Both the position numbers and the translations under genes were made by a program. This document shows positions 29,230 through 39,746 of a DNA stretch of 64,000 bases, piece after piece. The notes under the pieces are model-generated. The model was not told the DNA's origin. It did no database searches and worked only from the letters and a program-made list of their open reading frames with translations. Positions within the stretch are counted from its first letter, which is position 1. Every line of letters starts with the position of its first letter. Source of the stretch: Bordetella parapertussis (GTDB lineage Bacteria; Pseudomonadota; Gammaproteobacteria; Burkholderiales; SG8-39). Location of the stretch: NCBI GenBank assembly GCA_945862265.1, contig CAMAXP010000010.1:1-64000 (forward strand). The letters are read 5' to 3'.

Positions 29230-29248
29230 GCCGTCCTGCCGCAGGGGG

Positions 29249-29584
29249 TCAAAGCGTGTAGAGCGCGTCGCATTTGGCCGCGCAGATGAAGTCGTTTTCA
29301 GAGAGGCCGCCGATGGCGTGGGTGATGTACTCCACCCGGCACTTGTTGTATCCCACCTGCAGGTCGGGATGGTGGTCTTCGCGATGGGATATCCACGCCA
29401 GCGCGTTCACGAAGGCCATGGTCTGGTAATAGTTCGTGAACGGATAGAGCTTGACGAGGGTGTTGTTCTCGATGATCCACCCCTTCAGGGATTTCAGCAT
29501 CGTGCGCGCTTCGTCGTCGCTGTAGGGCGACACCCCGCCCTCACAGGGCACGCACCTTCGCTTCGCCAGGTCCTCGGCGCTCAT
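29249..29584 (-). CDS. phhB: 4a-hydroxytetrahydrobiopterin dehydratase (pterin-4a-carbinolamine dehydratase)
   Basis: A 111-residue protein with the PCD signature EDHHPDLQVGYNKCRVEYITHA, whose histidines form the active site. It dehydrates 4a-hydroxytetrahydropterin and so recycles the cofactor of aromatic amino acid hydroxylases. An N-terminal extension has CVPCEGG, common in betaproteobacterial members. The ATG at 29584 overlaps the stop of the M48 gene (ATGA). No phenylalanine hydroxylase is in the window. rsgA follows after 19 bases. Confidence 0.9.
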   Translation of the reverse strand: MSAEDLAKRRCVPCEGGVSPYSDDEARTMLKSLKGWIIENNTLVKLYPFTNYYQTMAFVNALAWISHREDHHPDLQVGYNKCRVEYITHAIGGLSENDFICAAKCDALYTL

Positions 29585-30846
29585 GCGGGAGCGGCCTGCT
29601 GCAGGCGTGCAATGCGCGTGGCTGCGGGCGGATGCGAATCGTAGAAAGCCGAATGCAGCGGGTCCGGCGTGAGCGTCGCCGCGTTGTCCTGGTAGAGCTT
29701 CACCAGTGCGTGCACGAGGTCGCCCGGGTTTGCGTGCAGCGCGGCGTAGGCATCGGCCTCGAACTCGTGCTTCCTGGAATAGAGGCTGGTGAGCGGCTGC
29801 AGGAAGAACGTGAATACCGGCACCACGAGGAAAAAGAGCACAAGCCCCATCGCCGTGCCCTGCGAGTGCACGTTGAGGCCTTCGTAGAACCAGGCCTCGC
29901 CGATCAGGCGACCCAGCACCCACAGCATCCCGAGGCTCATCGTGAACAGGATGGCGACTCGCTTCCAGACGTGGTGGCGCTTGAAGTGCCCCAGTTCGTG
30001 CGCGAGCACCGCTTCGACTTCGGCGGGCGCGAGGCGCGTGAGCAGCGTGTCGAACAGCACGATGCGCTTGGCTGCGCCGAATCCCGTGAAATAGGCGTTG
30101 CCATGGGATGATCGCTTGGACCCGTCCATCACGTAGAGGCCCTGCGCCTTGAAGCCGCAGCGTGAGAGCAGCTGCCCGATGCGCTCGGTGAGGGAGGGAT
30201 CTGAAAGCGGCGTGAAACGATTGAAGAACGGTGCGATGAAGGTCGGGTAGAGCATCAGGATGAGCAGGTTGAACCCTATCCAGGCCAGCCAGACGTAGAG
30301 CCACCACATCTCCCCCATCCGTGCCATCAGCCACAGCACCAGGAGCAGGAGAGGTACGCCGAGCGCCGCCCCGAGAACGGTCTGCTTGGCGAGGTCGATG
30401 AGGAACAGTCTGAGCGTCATCCGGTTGAACCCGAACTTCGCTTCGACCACGAACGTCCGGTAAAGCGTCAGCGGCAGGTCGATGATCGACAGGAGGAGGA
30501 CGAGGCTCATTGCCAGTGCCACGCCGTGCCAGTACCCGGCGGGGTCGAGCGAGCGCGCCCAGAGGCCGGAGAGTCCCTCCAGACCCCCGCCCAGCGTAAG
30601 CAGCAGCAGCACCGCTACGCCAAGGGCGACATCGGCAATGCCGAGCCGGGTCTTCGCGATGCTGTAGTCAGCCGCTTTCTGATGTGCCGGCAGGGTGATG
30701 GTGGAGGCAAAGCTCTCCGGCACGCTGTCCCGGTGCCGGTGCACGTGACCGACCTGGCGCAGCGCCAGCCAGAGCCGGGTCGCGGTCGCGAGCGCCAGCG
30801 CGACTAGGAACGCGACGGTGAATTCATTGGGGGTGAAGGATTCCAT
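29581..30846 (-). CDS. M48 family membrane metalloprotease (Ste24-like)
   Basis: A 421-residue integral membrane protease with about six membrane segments, an N-terminal CAAX-peptidase M48_N region and the zinc site HELGH at 283-287, with the third ligand in KHEFEADAYA. These features match Ste24/HtpX-like endopeptidases that act on membrane proteins at the inner membrane. It is the first gene of a reverse-strand set (M48, phhB, rsgA) and is divergent from orn across 55 bases, which must hold both promoters. Confidence 0.9.
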   Translation of the reverse strand: MESFTPNEFTVAFLVALALATATRLWLALRQVGHVHRHRDSVPESFASTITLPAHQKAADYSIAKTRLGIADVALGVAVLLLLTLGGGLEGLSGLWARSLDPAGYWHGVALAMSLVLLLSIIDLPLTLYRTFVVEAKFGFNRMTLRLFLIDLAKQTVLGAALGVPLLLLVLWLMARMGEMWWLYVWLAWIGFNLLILMLYPTFIAPFFNRFTPLSDPSLTERIGQLLSRCGFKAQGLYVMDGSKRSSHGNAYFTGFGAAKRIVLFDTLLTRLAPAEVEAVLAHELGHFKRHHVWKRVAILFTMSLGMLWVLGRLIGEAWFYEGLNVHSQGTAMGLVLFFLVVPVFTFFLQPLTSLYSRKHEFEADAYAALHANPGDLVHALVKLYQDNAATLTPDPLHSAFYDSHPPAATRIARLQQAAPA

Positions 30847-30901
30847 GAGCGTGAGAGAATACCGTGTAATCGTGATGCCAGAAAGGTAGAGGGAGGTGAG
30901 G

Positions 30902-31447
30902 ATGGCGCAGGATCAGAACAACCTCGTGTGGCTGGACATGGAAATGACCGGCCTCCTGCCGGATACGGATCGCATCATCGAGATCGCGCTGGTCGTGACC
31001 GACTCGCAGCTCAACATCGTGGCCGAGGGGCCGGTCCTGGTGGTGCACCAGCCCGACTCGGTGCTGGACGGCATGGACGGGTGGAACAAGTCGACGCACG
31101 CCAAGTCGGGCCTGATCGACAAGGTGAAGGCGTCAACGCTCGATGAGGCAGCCGTGGAGGCGCAGGTGCTGGCTTTCATGAAGGAGCACGTGCCCTCGGG
31201 CATCTCGCCGATGTGCGGCAACTCGATCGGCCAGGACCGGCGCTTCATGGCACGCTGGATGCCCAAGCTCGAGGCCTACTTCCATTACCGCAACCTGGAC
31301 GTGAGCACGCTCAAGGAACTGGTGCGGCGCTGGAAGCCTGAAGTGGCCAAGGGCATGGTGAAGCACAACAAGCACGAGGCCCTGGCCGACATCCTCGAGT
31401 CGATCGAGGAGCTGAAGTACTACCGCCGGACGGTGATGACGATCTGA
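30902..31447 (+). CDS. orn: Oligoribonuclease
   Basis: A 181-residue DEDDh 3'-5' exonuclease that degrades 2-5 nt RNA, including pGpG from c-di-GMP breakdown. Exo I is WLDMEMTG with D12 and E14; the Exo III region ends [11 protein letters not shown] with the catalytic His and Asp. The ATG at 30902 has GGGAGGTGAGG upstream; a GTG two codons earlier overlaps that site and is less likely. Confidence 0.93.
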   Translation: MAQDQNNLVWLDMEMTGLLPDTDRIIEIALVVTDSQLNIVAEGPVLVVHQPDSVLDGMDGWNKSTHAKSGLIDKVKASTLDEAAVEAQVLAFMKEHVPSGISPMCGNSIGQDRRFMARWMPKLEAYFHYRNLDVSTLKELVRRWKPEVAKGMVKHNKHEALADILESIEELKYYRRTVMTI

Positions 31448-31526
31448 AAGCCCGGAATTTATTTTACTAGAATGGCTCCAGGAGACGCTCTCCGGGTAGT
31501 ATCAATACTAAAAATAGAATCTCTGC

Positions 31527-32072
31527 CTAGCGGCGACCCTTGCCGCCGGCCGTCTTCCTGGCGCCCTTGCGCGCCGCGGCAGGCTTTTTCGCCGCAACCT
31601 TTCGCGCCTTCGCCGGGCCGACTTCCACGATCATCTCGATCTCGACCGGGATGCCCATGGGGAGCGAATTCATGCCGACCGCCGAGCGCGCGTGGCGGCC
31701 GCGCTCGCCGAATATCTCGACGAACAGGTCCGAGGCGCCGTTGATCACCTTGGGCGGGTCGATGAACTCCGGCACGCAGTTGACCATGCCGAGCACTTTC
31801 ACGATTCTCTTCACGCGATCGAGGCTGCCGAGTTCGGCTTTCATCACCGCGATCAGGTCGAGGCCGGTGGTGCGCGCGTGCTGGTAGCCCTGCTCGATGG
31901 TGAAGTCCCGGCCGAGCTTGCCCGACGGGCGCTTGCCATCCACTGCAAGCGGTCCCTTGCCTGCGAGGAACAGCAGGTTCCCGGTCTGCACGGCATTGAC
32001 GTAACTGGCCGACGGGGACGACACCGCCGGCAGGGTGATGCCGAGTTCCTTGAGTTTCTTTTCAGCGCTCAT
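31527..32072 (-). CDS. RidA-family protein with a basic C-terminal tail
   Basis: A 181-residue protein with a RidA/YjgF domain in the first 153 residues (NLLFLAGKGPL, ARSAVGMNSLPMGIPVEIE) and then a 28-residue tail of Ala, Lys and Arg (for example AKKPAAARKGARK). The RidA domain belongs to the longer subgroup in which enamine deaminase activity is not certain. The tail resembles H1-like proteins and may bind nucleic acid. It follows the FAD oxidoreductase by 10 bases and probably shares its transcript. The 79 bases between it and orn contain a short palindrome (TAGTAT-CA-ATACTA). Confidence 0.85.
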   Translation of the reverse strand: MSAEKKLKELGITLPAVSSPSASYVNAVQTGNLLFLAGKGPLAVDGKRPSGKLGRDFTIEQGYQHARTTGLDLIAVMKAELGSLDRVKRIVKVLGMVNCVPEFIDPPKVINGASDLFVEIFGERGRHARSAVGMNSLPMGIPVEIEMIVEVGPAKARKVAAKKPAAARKGARKTAGGKGRR

Positions 32073-32082
32073 CGGGTTGTCC

Positions 32083-33471
32083 TCAGTTCATCGGGATCAG
32101 CTTGCCCGGATTCATCAGGTTGTCCGGGTCGAAGAGGCGCTTGATGTCGCGCATGATCTCGATCGCCTCGCCGTGCTCCTCGACGAGCGATTCCTGCTTG
32201 CCGAGGCCGATGCCATGCTCGCCGGTGCAGGTGCCTTCCATCTCGATGGCACGCCTGACCAGGCGCTTGTTGAACGCCTTGGCCTGCTCCAGTTCGGCCG
32301 GATTGTTCGGGTCTACCAGGAACATCAGGTGGAAGTTTCCATCGCCCACATGGCCCATCAGCGGCACCGGGGCAACATAGCTTTTCACGTCCTCCATCGA
32401 CTCGGCCACGCACTCGGCGAGGCGCGAGATCGGCACGCAGACATCCGTGGACACCGAGCGCGAGCCGGGCCGCAACTGCAGGCAGGCAAAGTAGGCGGTG
32501 TGGCGCGCTTCCCACAGCCTGGTGCGGTCCTCGGGCTTGGTCGCCCAGATGAAGTCCATGCCGCCGTTTTCCTTGGCGATCTCCTGCACCATCTCGGCCT
32601 GCTCGACCACCGACGCGGCCGTGCCGTGGAATTCGAAGAACAGCGTCGGGGCCACGCGGTAGTTGGTCTTGCTGTACTTGTTGATCGCGGTGATCGAGTT
32701 CTCGCAGACGATCTCCGAGCGTGCTATGGGGACGCCGGCCTGGATCACCTGGATCACGGTCTTGGTGCAGCCGTCGATCGAATCGAACGCACACACTGCG
32801 GCCGACATGGCCTCCTGCACGGCGTAGAGCTTGACGGTGACCTCGGTGATGATGCCGAGGGTGCCCTCGGAGCCGATGAAGAGGCGGGTCAGGTCGTAGC
32901 CCGCTGCCGATTTCTTCGCCCGGCTGGAGGTGCGGATGATGCGGCCGTCGGCGAGCACCACGGTCAGGGCGAGTACGTTCTCGCGCATCGTCCCGTAGCG
33001 CACTGCGTTCGTGCCCGAAGCTCGCGTGGCCGCCATGCCGCCCAGCGTCGCGTCGGCACCCGGGTCGACTGGGAAGAAGAGGCCGGTGTGGCGGATGTGC
33101 TCGTTCAGCGCCTTGCGGGTCACGCCGGCCTGGACGACCGCGTCGAGGTCTTCTTCGTGCACTGCGAGCACCTTGTTCATCTGCGACAGGTCGATGCAGA
33201 CGCCGCCCTCGACCGCAAGGGTGTGGCCTTCGAGCGAAGTGCCCACGCCGTAAGGGATCATCGGCACGCCGTGCCGGCGGCAGATGTTCACGACATCGCG
33301 TACTTCCTCCGTGGTGTGCGGGAAGACCACGGCATCAGGCGGGGCGATCGGGAAGTAGGACTCGTCCTTGCCGTGGTGCTCGCGGATGCCCATGGATGTG
33401 GTCAGCCGGTCGCCCAGCAGCGCCTGCAGTTCCGCGACCACGCTCTGGTCGAATTCACGGGGCTTGTTCAC
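32083..33471 (-). CDS. FAD-binding oxidoreductase, D-lactate dehydrogenase/GlcD type
   Basis: A 462-residue flavoprotein with an FAD_binding_4 (PCMH) domain (VVFPHTTEEVRDVV, IPYGVGTSLEGHT, IGSEGTLGIITEV) and an FAD-linked oxidase C-terminal domain with GHVGDGNFH and GEHGIGLGK. The family oxidises D-2-hydroxyacids such as D-lactate or glycolate with transfer of electrons to quinone or cytochrome c. No glcE/glcF genes follow, so single-subunit D-lactate dehydrogenase is more likely than glycolate oxidase. It precedes RidA by 10 bases. Confidence 0.88.
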   Translation of the reverse strand: MNKPREFDQSVVAELQALLGDRLTTSMGIREHHGKDESYFPIAPPDAVVFPHTTEEVRDVVNICRRHGVPMIPYGVGTSLEGHTLAVEGGVCIDLSQMNKVLAVHEEDLDAVVQAGVTRKALNEHIRHTGLFFPVDPGADATLGGMAATRASGTNAVRYGTMRENVLALTVVLADGRIIRTSSRAKKSAAGYDLTRLFIGSEGTLGIITEVTVKLYAVQEAMSAAVCAFDSIDGCTKTVIQVIQAGVPIARSEIVCENSITAINKYSKTNYRVAPTLFFEFHGTAASVVEQAEMVQEIAKENGGMDFIWATKPEDRTRLWEARHTAYFACLQLRPGSRSVSTDVCVPISRLAECVAESMEDVKSYVAPVPLMGHVGDGNFHLMFLVDPNNPAELEQAKAFNKRLVRRAIEMEGTCTGEHGIGLGKQESLVEEHGEAIEIMRDIKRLFDPDNLMNPGKLIPMN

Positions 33472-33537
33472 GATTGCCTCCTCTTTGGCGTTGAACGTCG
33501 CGCGGCGCGCGTTCCAACGCGTTGCTCTGGCTACGAA

Positions 33538-33744
33538 CTATTTTAGCTTGATCTCGCCCTCGAACTGCACCTTCAGCCCGAGTTCCGGGATCTCCAGGAC
33601 CATGCGGGCCGTCAGGGCTTCATCGCCCTTCAGGCGGCCGGATTCGAGTGCCTTGCCTACGGCCTGCTCGATTTCACGCTGCGAATTGACCCCGACCGTC
33701 TTCAGGAATTTCCGGATGCCGAGGTTGAATGTTTCGTGGTCCAT
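33538..33744 (-). CDS. DUF6494 family protein
   Basis: A 68-residue protein beginning MDHETFNLGIRKFLKTVGV and ending in a short beta segment, LKVQFEGEIKLK. It matches the DUF6494 family of small uncharacterised proteobacterial proteins. It starts 18 bases after the pgi stop and is read in the same direction, with AGGAACACGC upstream. Function unknown. Confidence 0.75.
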   Translation of the reverse strand: MDHETFNLGIRKFLKTVGVNSQREIEQAVGKALESGRLKGDEALTARMVLEIPELGLKVQFEGEIKLK

Positions 33745-33762
33745 GCGTGTTCCTCCGTGAGT

Positions 33763-35268
33763 TCAATGCGGCTCGTCGCCGTCGAGTCGTGCCAGGATCT
33801 GCGAAGCCATGGTCTTGCCGTATTCGACACCCCATTGGTCGAAGCTGTCGATGTCCCAGACCACGCCCTGCACGAACACCTTGTGCTCGTAGAGCGCGAT
33901 CAGGCGCCCGAGGTTGCGGGGGTCGAGGCGCTCGAGCCGCAACATCGACGAAGACCGGTCGCCCGCATAGCGCCGGTAGGGTTCGAGCGCAGCGTCGGTG
34001 CGGCCCAGCGCGAGGACTTCGGCCTGCGCGTCAGCGTTGGCCAACAGTATCCGGTGGCGGACCGGGTCGTAGCGCCCCTCGCCCGCGACGATGAAATCCG
34101 TCGGTACCGGCACCGTGCCCTGGTGGAGCAGCTGGTGAAAGGAATGCTGGCCCACGGTTCCGGCCGCGCCCCAGAGGACTGGTGCGGTTGCATAGTCGAT
34201 GGGTTCGCCGGCGCGATTGACCGACTTGCCGTTGGATTCCATTTCCAGCTGCTGCAGGTAGGCGGGGACCTGTGCGAGTGGTTGGGCATAGGGCAGCACT
34301 GCATGGGTCTGGCAGCCGTTGAAATTGATATGCCAGATGCCGAAGAGCGCCATCAGGGCCGGGATGTTTTCTTCCATCGGGGCGGAGGCGAAGTGCGCGT
34401 CGGCCTCGGCGGCGCCAGCGAGGAATTCGGAGAACTGCTCGGGGCCGATGGCCAGCATCAGCGTGATCCCGACGCAGGACCAGATCGAATAGCGCCCGCC
34501 GACCCAATCCCAGGTCGGCAGGATGTTTACCGCCGGCACGCCGAAGGCTTGCGCTGCCGGCACGTTCGCAGTGGCGGCGATGAAGTGGGTTCCGAGGTCG
34601 GCGCCGGCGGGCAGGTTTGTGCGGAGCCAGCTCTTCGCCTCAGTGCCATTGGCGAGCGTCTCCTGAGTGGTGAAGCTCTTTGAGGCGAGGACGAACAGGG
34701 TCCGTTCGGCATCACATCGCGCCAGGACCCGGCCGAGTTCCGATGGGTCGATGTTCGCCACGCAGTCGAAGGCGAGCGACGTGGTACGGTATTCGTCGAG
34801 CGCGTCGAGCGCCATGCGCGGACCGAGATCGGAACCGCCGATGCCCACGTGGACGATGTGGCCGATGGTCTTGCCGGTGGCGCCCTTCCATTGCCCGGCG
34901 CGCAAGCGCGTCGCCATTCCTGATGCAGAGCGAAGGGCGTCCTGGACCTCGGCGGGGGCGGCGAGGCCGCGGCGCAGCGCGACGTGCAAGGCCGGGCGGT
35001 TCTCCGTGGTGTTGACGACTTCGCCGGCCAGCATGCGATCACGCCAGCCGGACCAGTCCTGCTGTTCGGCGAGGCGGGCCAGCAGCACGAGCGTCTCCGC
35101 TGTCACTTTCTGGCGGGACCAATCCAGTTTAATTCCCGCGCCACGCGTGATGCAGCGGCCGGCCCGGCCGGGATCCTCGGCGAGCAGGCGCGCGAGGGTG
35201 GTTGAGCGCATGGCGCTGGCATGGGTCTGGAGCGCGCGCCAGGCAGTGGTCTGGGTGAGGGTGCTCAT
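33763..35268 (-). CDS. pgi: Glucose-6-phosphate isomerase
   Basis: A 501-residue phosphoglucose isomerase, somewhat shorter than the common 545. Signatures are VGIGGSDLGPRMA, VASKSFTTQETLANG, WVGGRYSIWS and GTVGQHSFHQLLHQGT, covering the sugar-phosphate site and catalytic Glu/His/Lys regions. It interconverts glucose-6-P and fructose-6-P. The start overlaps the stop of the GT39 gene (ATGA). Confidence 0.93.
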   Translation of the reverse strand: MSTLTQTTAWRALQTHASAMRSTTLARLLAEDPGRAGRCITRGAGIKLDWSRQKVTAETLVLLARLAEQQDWSGWRDRMLAGEVVNTTENRPALHVALRRGLAAPAEVQDALRSASGMATRLRAGQWKGATGKTIGHIVHVGIGGSDLGPRMALDALDEYRTTSLAFDCVANIDPSELGRVLARCDAERTLFVLASKSFTTQETLANGTEAKSWLRTNLPAGADLGTHFIAATANVPAAQAFGVPAVNILPTWDWVGGRYSIWSCVGITLMLAIGPEQFSEFLAGAAEADAHFASAPMEENIPALMALFGIWHINFNGCQTHAVLPYAQPLAQVPAYLQQLEMESNGKSVNRAGEPIDYATAPVLWGAAGTVGQHSFHQLLHQGTVPVPTDFIVAGEGRYDPVRHRILLANADAQAEVLALGRTDAALEPYRRYAGDRSSSMLRLERLDPRNLGRLIALYEHKVFVQGVVWDIDSFDQWGVEYGKTMASQILARLDGDEPH

Positions 35269-36923
35269 GGAGCTTTCCGGTACAGGCGGTAGCGCTCTGC
35301 CTTATCGCCAGCGCGACCGAATTCGGCAATCCGGGTCCAGCCTGCTCCCGGGGCGTCCCGCTCGTGTTTCGGGCTGCCCTGGATTAAAAGGTAGCTACAC
35401 TTCGACTCGGCCTCGGCGCCACGGATGCGCAGGCCCGCATGGTAGCTGAGCGCTGCGCGCTGCGGCACGCCGAGATTGCGCCCGGCCACGCACTCCTTGC
35501 CCCCGGGCAGTTTCGCCTTCAATTGCACCGCCACGGACCGGTAGGTCTTGAGATGGTCGGCCCAGGGCATCCACAGCGTCGCAAACGTGCCCCAGAGCAA
35601 CGCCACGCCGGCCGCCCAGCGCGTGGCGCTGCGCGACGGCGCCGGGGGCAGCCGCAATACAAGCAGCAGCCACAGGACCGTCAGCGCGAGCGCCGCGGCA
35701 AACGGCAGCCAGGAGAATTGCGGCGTGAAGCCCGGCGCGAGCTTGGCGAAGTTGTTGGCGATCTTGGGGGGCCAGCCGGTCATCATGGCCAGGTAGCCGA
35801 CCCAGATGATGAAGGCGAAGACGCCGAAGGTCATCACGCCAAACCAGTCGAGCGCCGCGGCCGCCCCCCGGCGCAGCGTGGGCAGGCCATGGGCCGCAAA
35901 CAGGACCAGCGGGGGCAGCGTGGCCAGCAGGTTGATGTCCTGCTTCGGGCCGAACCAGGCGACACCCAGGAACAGCAGCGCGAATGCGACCAGGGGGGTG
36001 AACAGCCGCGGCGCGCGCAGGACCTTGCGCCGCGCCCAGAGCGTCCAGAGCGCCAGGGGCCACAGTGGCCAGAGGAACCAGGCCGAGATCCCGAAGAAGT
36101 AGCTCAGGTTGCCGCCAAAGGCGCCGCGCGGCGTGGTGGCAATCGTCAGCCAGTCGGCATAGAGCGCCGCGGAATGCGCGCGCAGCGCCAAGGGCCAACT
36201 CGCCGCGATGGCGACTCCGACAATCGCGCCGGCGGTGAGGAACTTCGCGCGACCCGGTGTGGGCGGCCCGCTGCTGGCAACATGGGAGATCAGGGCCGCC
36301 GCGAGCAAGGCAGTGGGCGTGGCAAATCCGGTGGAGAGAAAGGCCACCCCGAGTGCCGCGCCAAACGCCGTGCCGTTGAGCAGCGGGCTGCCTTTGGTGT
36401 GGGACAGGGCGCCGAAGGCGGCGCTGCACGCGGCAAGGGTGGCAAGCTCGGGAATGGCCTCGTGGGCGTGCACCATCAGGCCGATCGTGCCGATCAGCAG
36501 CAGCACGGATGCGGCGCTTACCGTTCCCGTGTCCTCGTCCTGTGCCGGGGCGCGAGCGGCGGCATGCAGGAAGGCGCAGGCGGCCAGGACAGCGAGGCCG
36601 CTGGCGACGCGTACCGCGTCATGGAAGGGCATGAGGAGCGCGGCCGGCTTGGCCAGCATCAGCGCCAGCCAGTGAAACAGCGGCGGATCTTCCAGCCAGG
36701 GTTCCCCGGCTATGCGGGGCACCAGCCAGTCCCCCGACAACTGCATCTGGTGGATGATTTCGACACCGATCGCGTCGAACGACTTCCAGGGTTCGTGCGC
36801 AAACAGGCCAGGCAGGACGAACGCTAGGGTCAGCAGGGCGAGCAGGCCGCGCGAGGGAGGCAGGGCGATCAGGGCGCGCAGCGCGCTCACGGGGGGCTCA
36901 CTCGATGCGGCTTGCTGGGTCAT
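35265..36923 (-). CDS. Glycosyltransferase family 39 (ArnT-like) membrane protein
   Basis: A 552-residue polytopic protein with about 11-12 membrane segments and a PMT_2-type first periplasmic loop (EPWKSFDAIGVEII, GDWLVPRIAG, EDPPLFHW), as in ArnT and related lipid-linked sugar transferases. It probably moves a sugar from a polyprenyl carrier to a lipid or protein on the periplasmic side. The acceptor is unknown. It heads the pgi-containing run. Confidence 0.82.
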   Translation of the reverse strand: MTQQAASSEPPVSALRALIALPPSRGLLALLTLAFVLPGLFAHEPWKSFDAIGVEIIHQMQLSGDWLVPRIAGEPWLEDPPLFHWLALMLAKPAALLMPFHDAVRVASGLAVLAACAFLHAAARAPAQDEDTGTVSAASVLLLIGTIGLMVHAHEAIPELATLAACSAAFGALSHTKGSPLLNGTAFGAALGVAFLSTGFATPTALLAAALISHVASSGPPTPGRAKFLTAGAIVGVAIAASWPLALRAHSAALYADWLTIATTPRGAFGGNLSYFFGISAWFLWPLWPLALWTLWARRKVLRAPRLFTPLVAFALLFLGVAWFGPKQDINLLATLPPLVLFAAHGLPTLRRGAAAALDWFGVMTFGVFAFIIWVGYLAMMTGWPPKIANNFAKLAPGFTPQFSWLPFAAALALTVLWLLLVLRLPPAPSRSATRWAAGVALLWGTFATLWMPWADHLKTYRSVAVQLKAKLPGGKECVAGRNLGVPQRAALSYHAGLRIRGAEAESKCSYLLIQGSPKHERDAPGAGWTRIAEFGRAGDKAERYRLYRKAP

Positions 36924-36979
36924 CCGGGGATTTTACCATCCGGGATCCCGTAGAAATAATTAACCTTTTGTTTTGCAAA

Positions 36980-37013
36980 AGAAAAAGCCCCCGGACTTGG
37001 GCCGCGGGGGCTT
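36980..37013 (-). terminator. Rho-independent terminator of rpmE
   Basis: On the reverse strand AAGCCCCCG (37013-37005) pairs with CGGGGGCTT (36993-36985) and is followed by TTTC and a T-rich run. It lies 24 bases after the L31 stop and also separates it from GT39. Confidence 0.8.
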
Positions 37014-37036
37014 CTGTTGCCTTGCGGGCAGGACGC

Positions 37037-37303
37037 TCAGGCGGCGGGCTTCGCCTTCGTGGCGTAGCGGCGCTTGAATTTCTCGATGCGGCCGGCCGTG
37101 TCGACGATCTTCTGCTTGCCGGTGTAGAACGGGTGCGACTCGGAGGAGATTTCGATCTTGAGCAGCGGATACTCGGCTCCATCGGTCCACTTCATGGTCT
37201 CGCGACCCTTGGTGTCGATGCAGGAACGGGTCAGGAACGAGAAATTGCAGCTCGTGTCGAGGAAGATGACGTCTTTGTATTCGGGGTGGCCGGCGGTTTT
37301 CAT
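37037..37303 (-). CDS. rpmE2: 50S ribosomal protein L31, type B
   Basis: An 88-residue L31 of the zinc-free type [14 protein letters not shown] at the start and [24 protein letters not shown] in the centre, without the CxxC pair of type A. Type B L31 is often induced under zinc limitation when type A also exists; whether a second copy exists here is not known. The ATG at 37303 has AGAGGA upstream; an earlier in-frame ATG at 37348 lies inside the leader and does not match the family. Its own strong promoter and terminator flank it. Confidence 0.92.
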   Translation of the reverse strand: MKTAGHPEYKDVIFLDTSCNFSFLTRSCIDTKGRETMKWTDGAEYPLLKIEISSESHPFYTGKQKIVDTAGRIEKFKRRYATKAKPAA

Positions 37304-37319
37304 TCGGAATCCTCTGGTT

Positions 37320-37391
37320 GCTGCGGGAATTTGCCGCAGCGGGCTCAAAATTTGAGCCGCGAATTATACGTAAATCAGGGGTTTATGGCAA
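37320..37391 (-). promoter_or_regulatory. rpmE2 promoter and palindromic leader
   Basis: On the reverse strand TTGCCA (37391-37386) and TATAAT (37368-37363) are 17 bases apart, a near-consensus sigma-70 promoter placed right after the rho stop. Around the expected start lies a perfect palindrome GGCTCAAA-T-TTTGAGCC (37358-37342), and just before the ribosome binding site a second hairpin GCTGCGG/CCGCAGC (37340-37320). The palindrome could be an operator or an RNA stem used in L31 feedback. Confidence 0.65.
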
Positions 37392-37407
37392 TCCCTGGGA
37401 TCCCGCC

Positions 37408-38667
<1,260 letters not shown>

Positions 38668-38823
38668 GGCGAACGCCGAAAAGGAATGAAACGTGGACTG
38701 CGGAGAGCTTCGGAGGGGGGAGCACCGGAACCGGGTGCTGGGACCTGCCAGGTTACAAGCTTGCGGCCGCGCCGGAGGTGGATTTCAAGCGGCGCGACGA
38801 TTCAGTGCTTAAGCGTAAGACCT

Positions 38824-39153
38824 TTAGATATTGCTGTCAAGGAACGCCGTGAGCTGCGACTTGGAGAGCGCACCCACCTTTGTGGCCTCGACGTTGCCGT
38901 TCTTGAAGAGCATCAGCGTCGGGATGCCGCGGATGCCGAATTTCGCCGGCACGGCCTGGTTCTCGTCGACGTTGATCTTGGCGATCTTGACGCGGCCTTC
39001 GTAGTCCTTCGCGATTTCCTCGAGGATCGGGGCGATCGATTTGCAGGGGCCACACCATTCCGCCCAGTAGTCCAGCAGGACGGGAACATCGGACTTCAGG
39101 ACATCGGGCTCGAAACTGGCGTCGGTAACGTGTTGTATGGAAGAACTGCTCAT
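38824..39153 (-). CDS. trxA: Thioredoxin
   Basis: A 109-residue thioredoxin with the redox motif WCGPC (C34 and C37), LLDYWAEW before it and the cis-Pro loop [11 protein letters not shown]. It is a general cytosolic disulfide reductase and an electron donor for ribonucleotide reductase (nrdAB lies 23 kb away). It is divergent from fdxA; the 175 bases between them must contain both promoters. Confidence 0.95.
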   Translation of the reverse strand: MSSSSIQHVTDASFEPDVLKSDVPVLLDYWAEWCGPCKSIAPILEEIAKDYEGRVKIAKINVDENQAVPAKFGIRGIPTLMLFKNGNVEATKVGALSKSQLTAFLDSNI

Positions 39154-39328
39154 ATTTCCTCAGGGGTACGGTTAGGAGGGCGGCGTAGGTGGATCGGGGT
39201 TGGAACCCCCAGCTTGCCGCAAGGCATGGCCCAATTATGGGGGCGACCCTCAGGAACGCAAGGGCACATGCTAAACTGCGGATTCATAACCTTATTTCCT
39301 TTCCCACTTCCGGATTTTCACCCCTGCA

Positions 39329-39652
39329 ATGGCCTTTGTCGTCACTGAATCGTGCATCAAGTGCAAGTACACCGACTGCGTGGACGTGTGTCCCGTGGAC
39401 TGTTTTCGCGAAGGGCCGAACATGCTGGTCATCGACCCGGACGAATGCATCGACTGCACGCTGTGCGTGCCGGAATGCCCGGTTGAGGCGATCTTTGCCG
39501 AAGACGACGTGCCGGATACCCAGCAGGGATTCATCGCCCTGAATGCCGAGTTGGCCAAAACGTGGAAGCCCCTCATCGAGCGCAAGGACGCGCCGGCCGA
39601 TGCGGACGAGTGGGTCAAGGTCAAGGACAAGAAGGGCCTGCTCGAGCGCTAG
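39329..39652 (+). CDS. fdxA: Ferredoxin FdxA (3Fe-4S/4Fe-4S)
   Basis: A 107-residue seven-iron ferredoxin. Cysteines C9, C17 and C50 match the 3Fe-4S ligands and C21, C40, C43 and C46 the 4Fe-4S ligands of Azotobacter FdI, with the two free cysteines also retained (C12, C25). It carries low-potential electrons in the cytosol; the partner is unknown. The gene stands alone and converges with the HAD hydrolase. Confidence 0.93.
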   Translation: MAFVVTESCIKCKYTDCVDVCPVDCFREGPNMLVIDPDECIDCTLCVPECPVEAIFAEDDVPDTQQGFIALNAELAKTWKPLIERKDAPADADEWVKVKDKKGLLER

Positions 39653-39693
39653 GTTTTCGCCAGCGCCGGAGTTTCCCGAGAGCGCGATCACGA

Positions 39694-39722
39694 CGTCGTT
39701 TCCATCCAACTGAAAAACGACG
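39694..39722. terminator. Possible hairpin between convergent fdxA and HAD genes
   Basis: CGTCGTTT and AAACGACG form a perfect 8-base stem around 13 bases in the middle of the 94-base gap between two converging genes. Neither strand has a T tract after the stem, so intrinsic termination is doubtful. Confidence 0.3.
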
Positions 39723-39746
39723 AAATGAAAAAGTAGCAGGCTCCCC

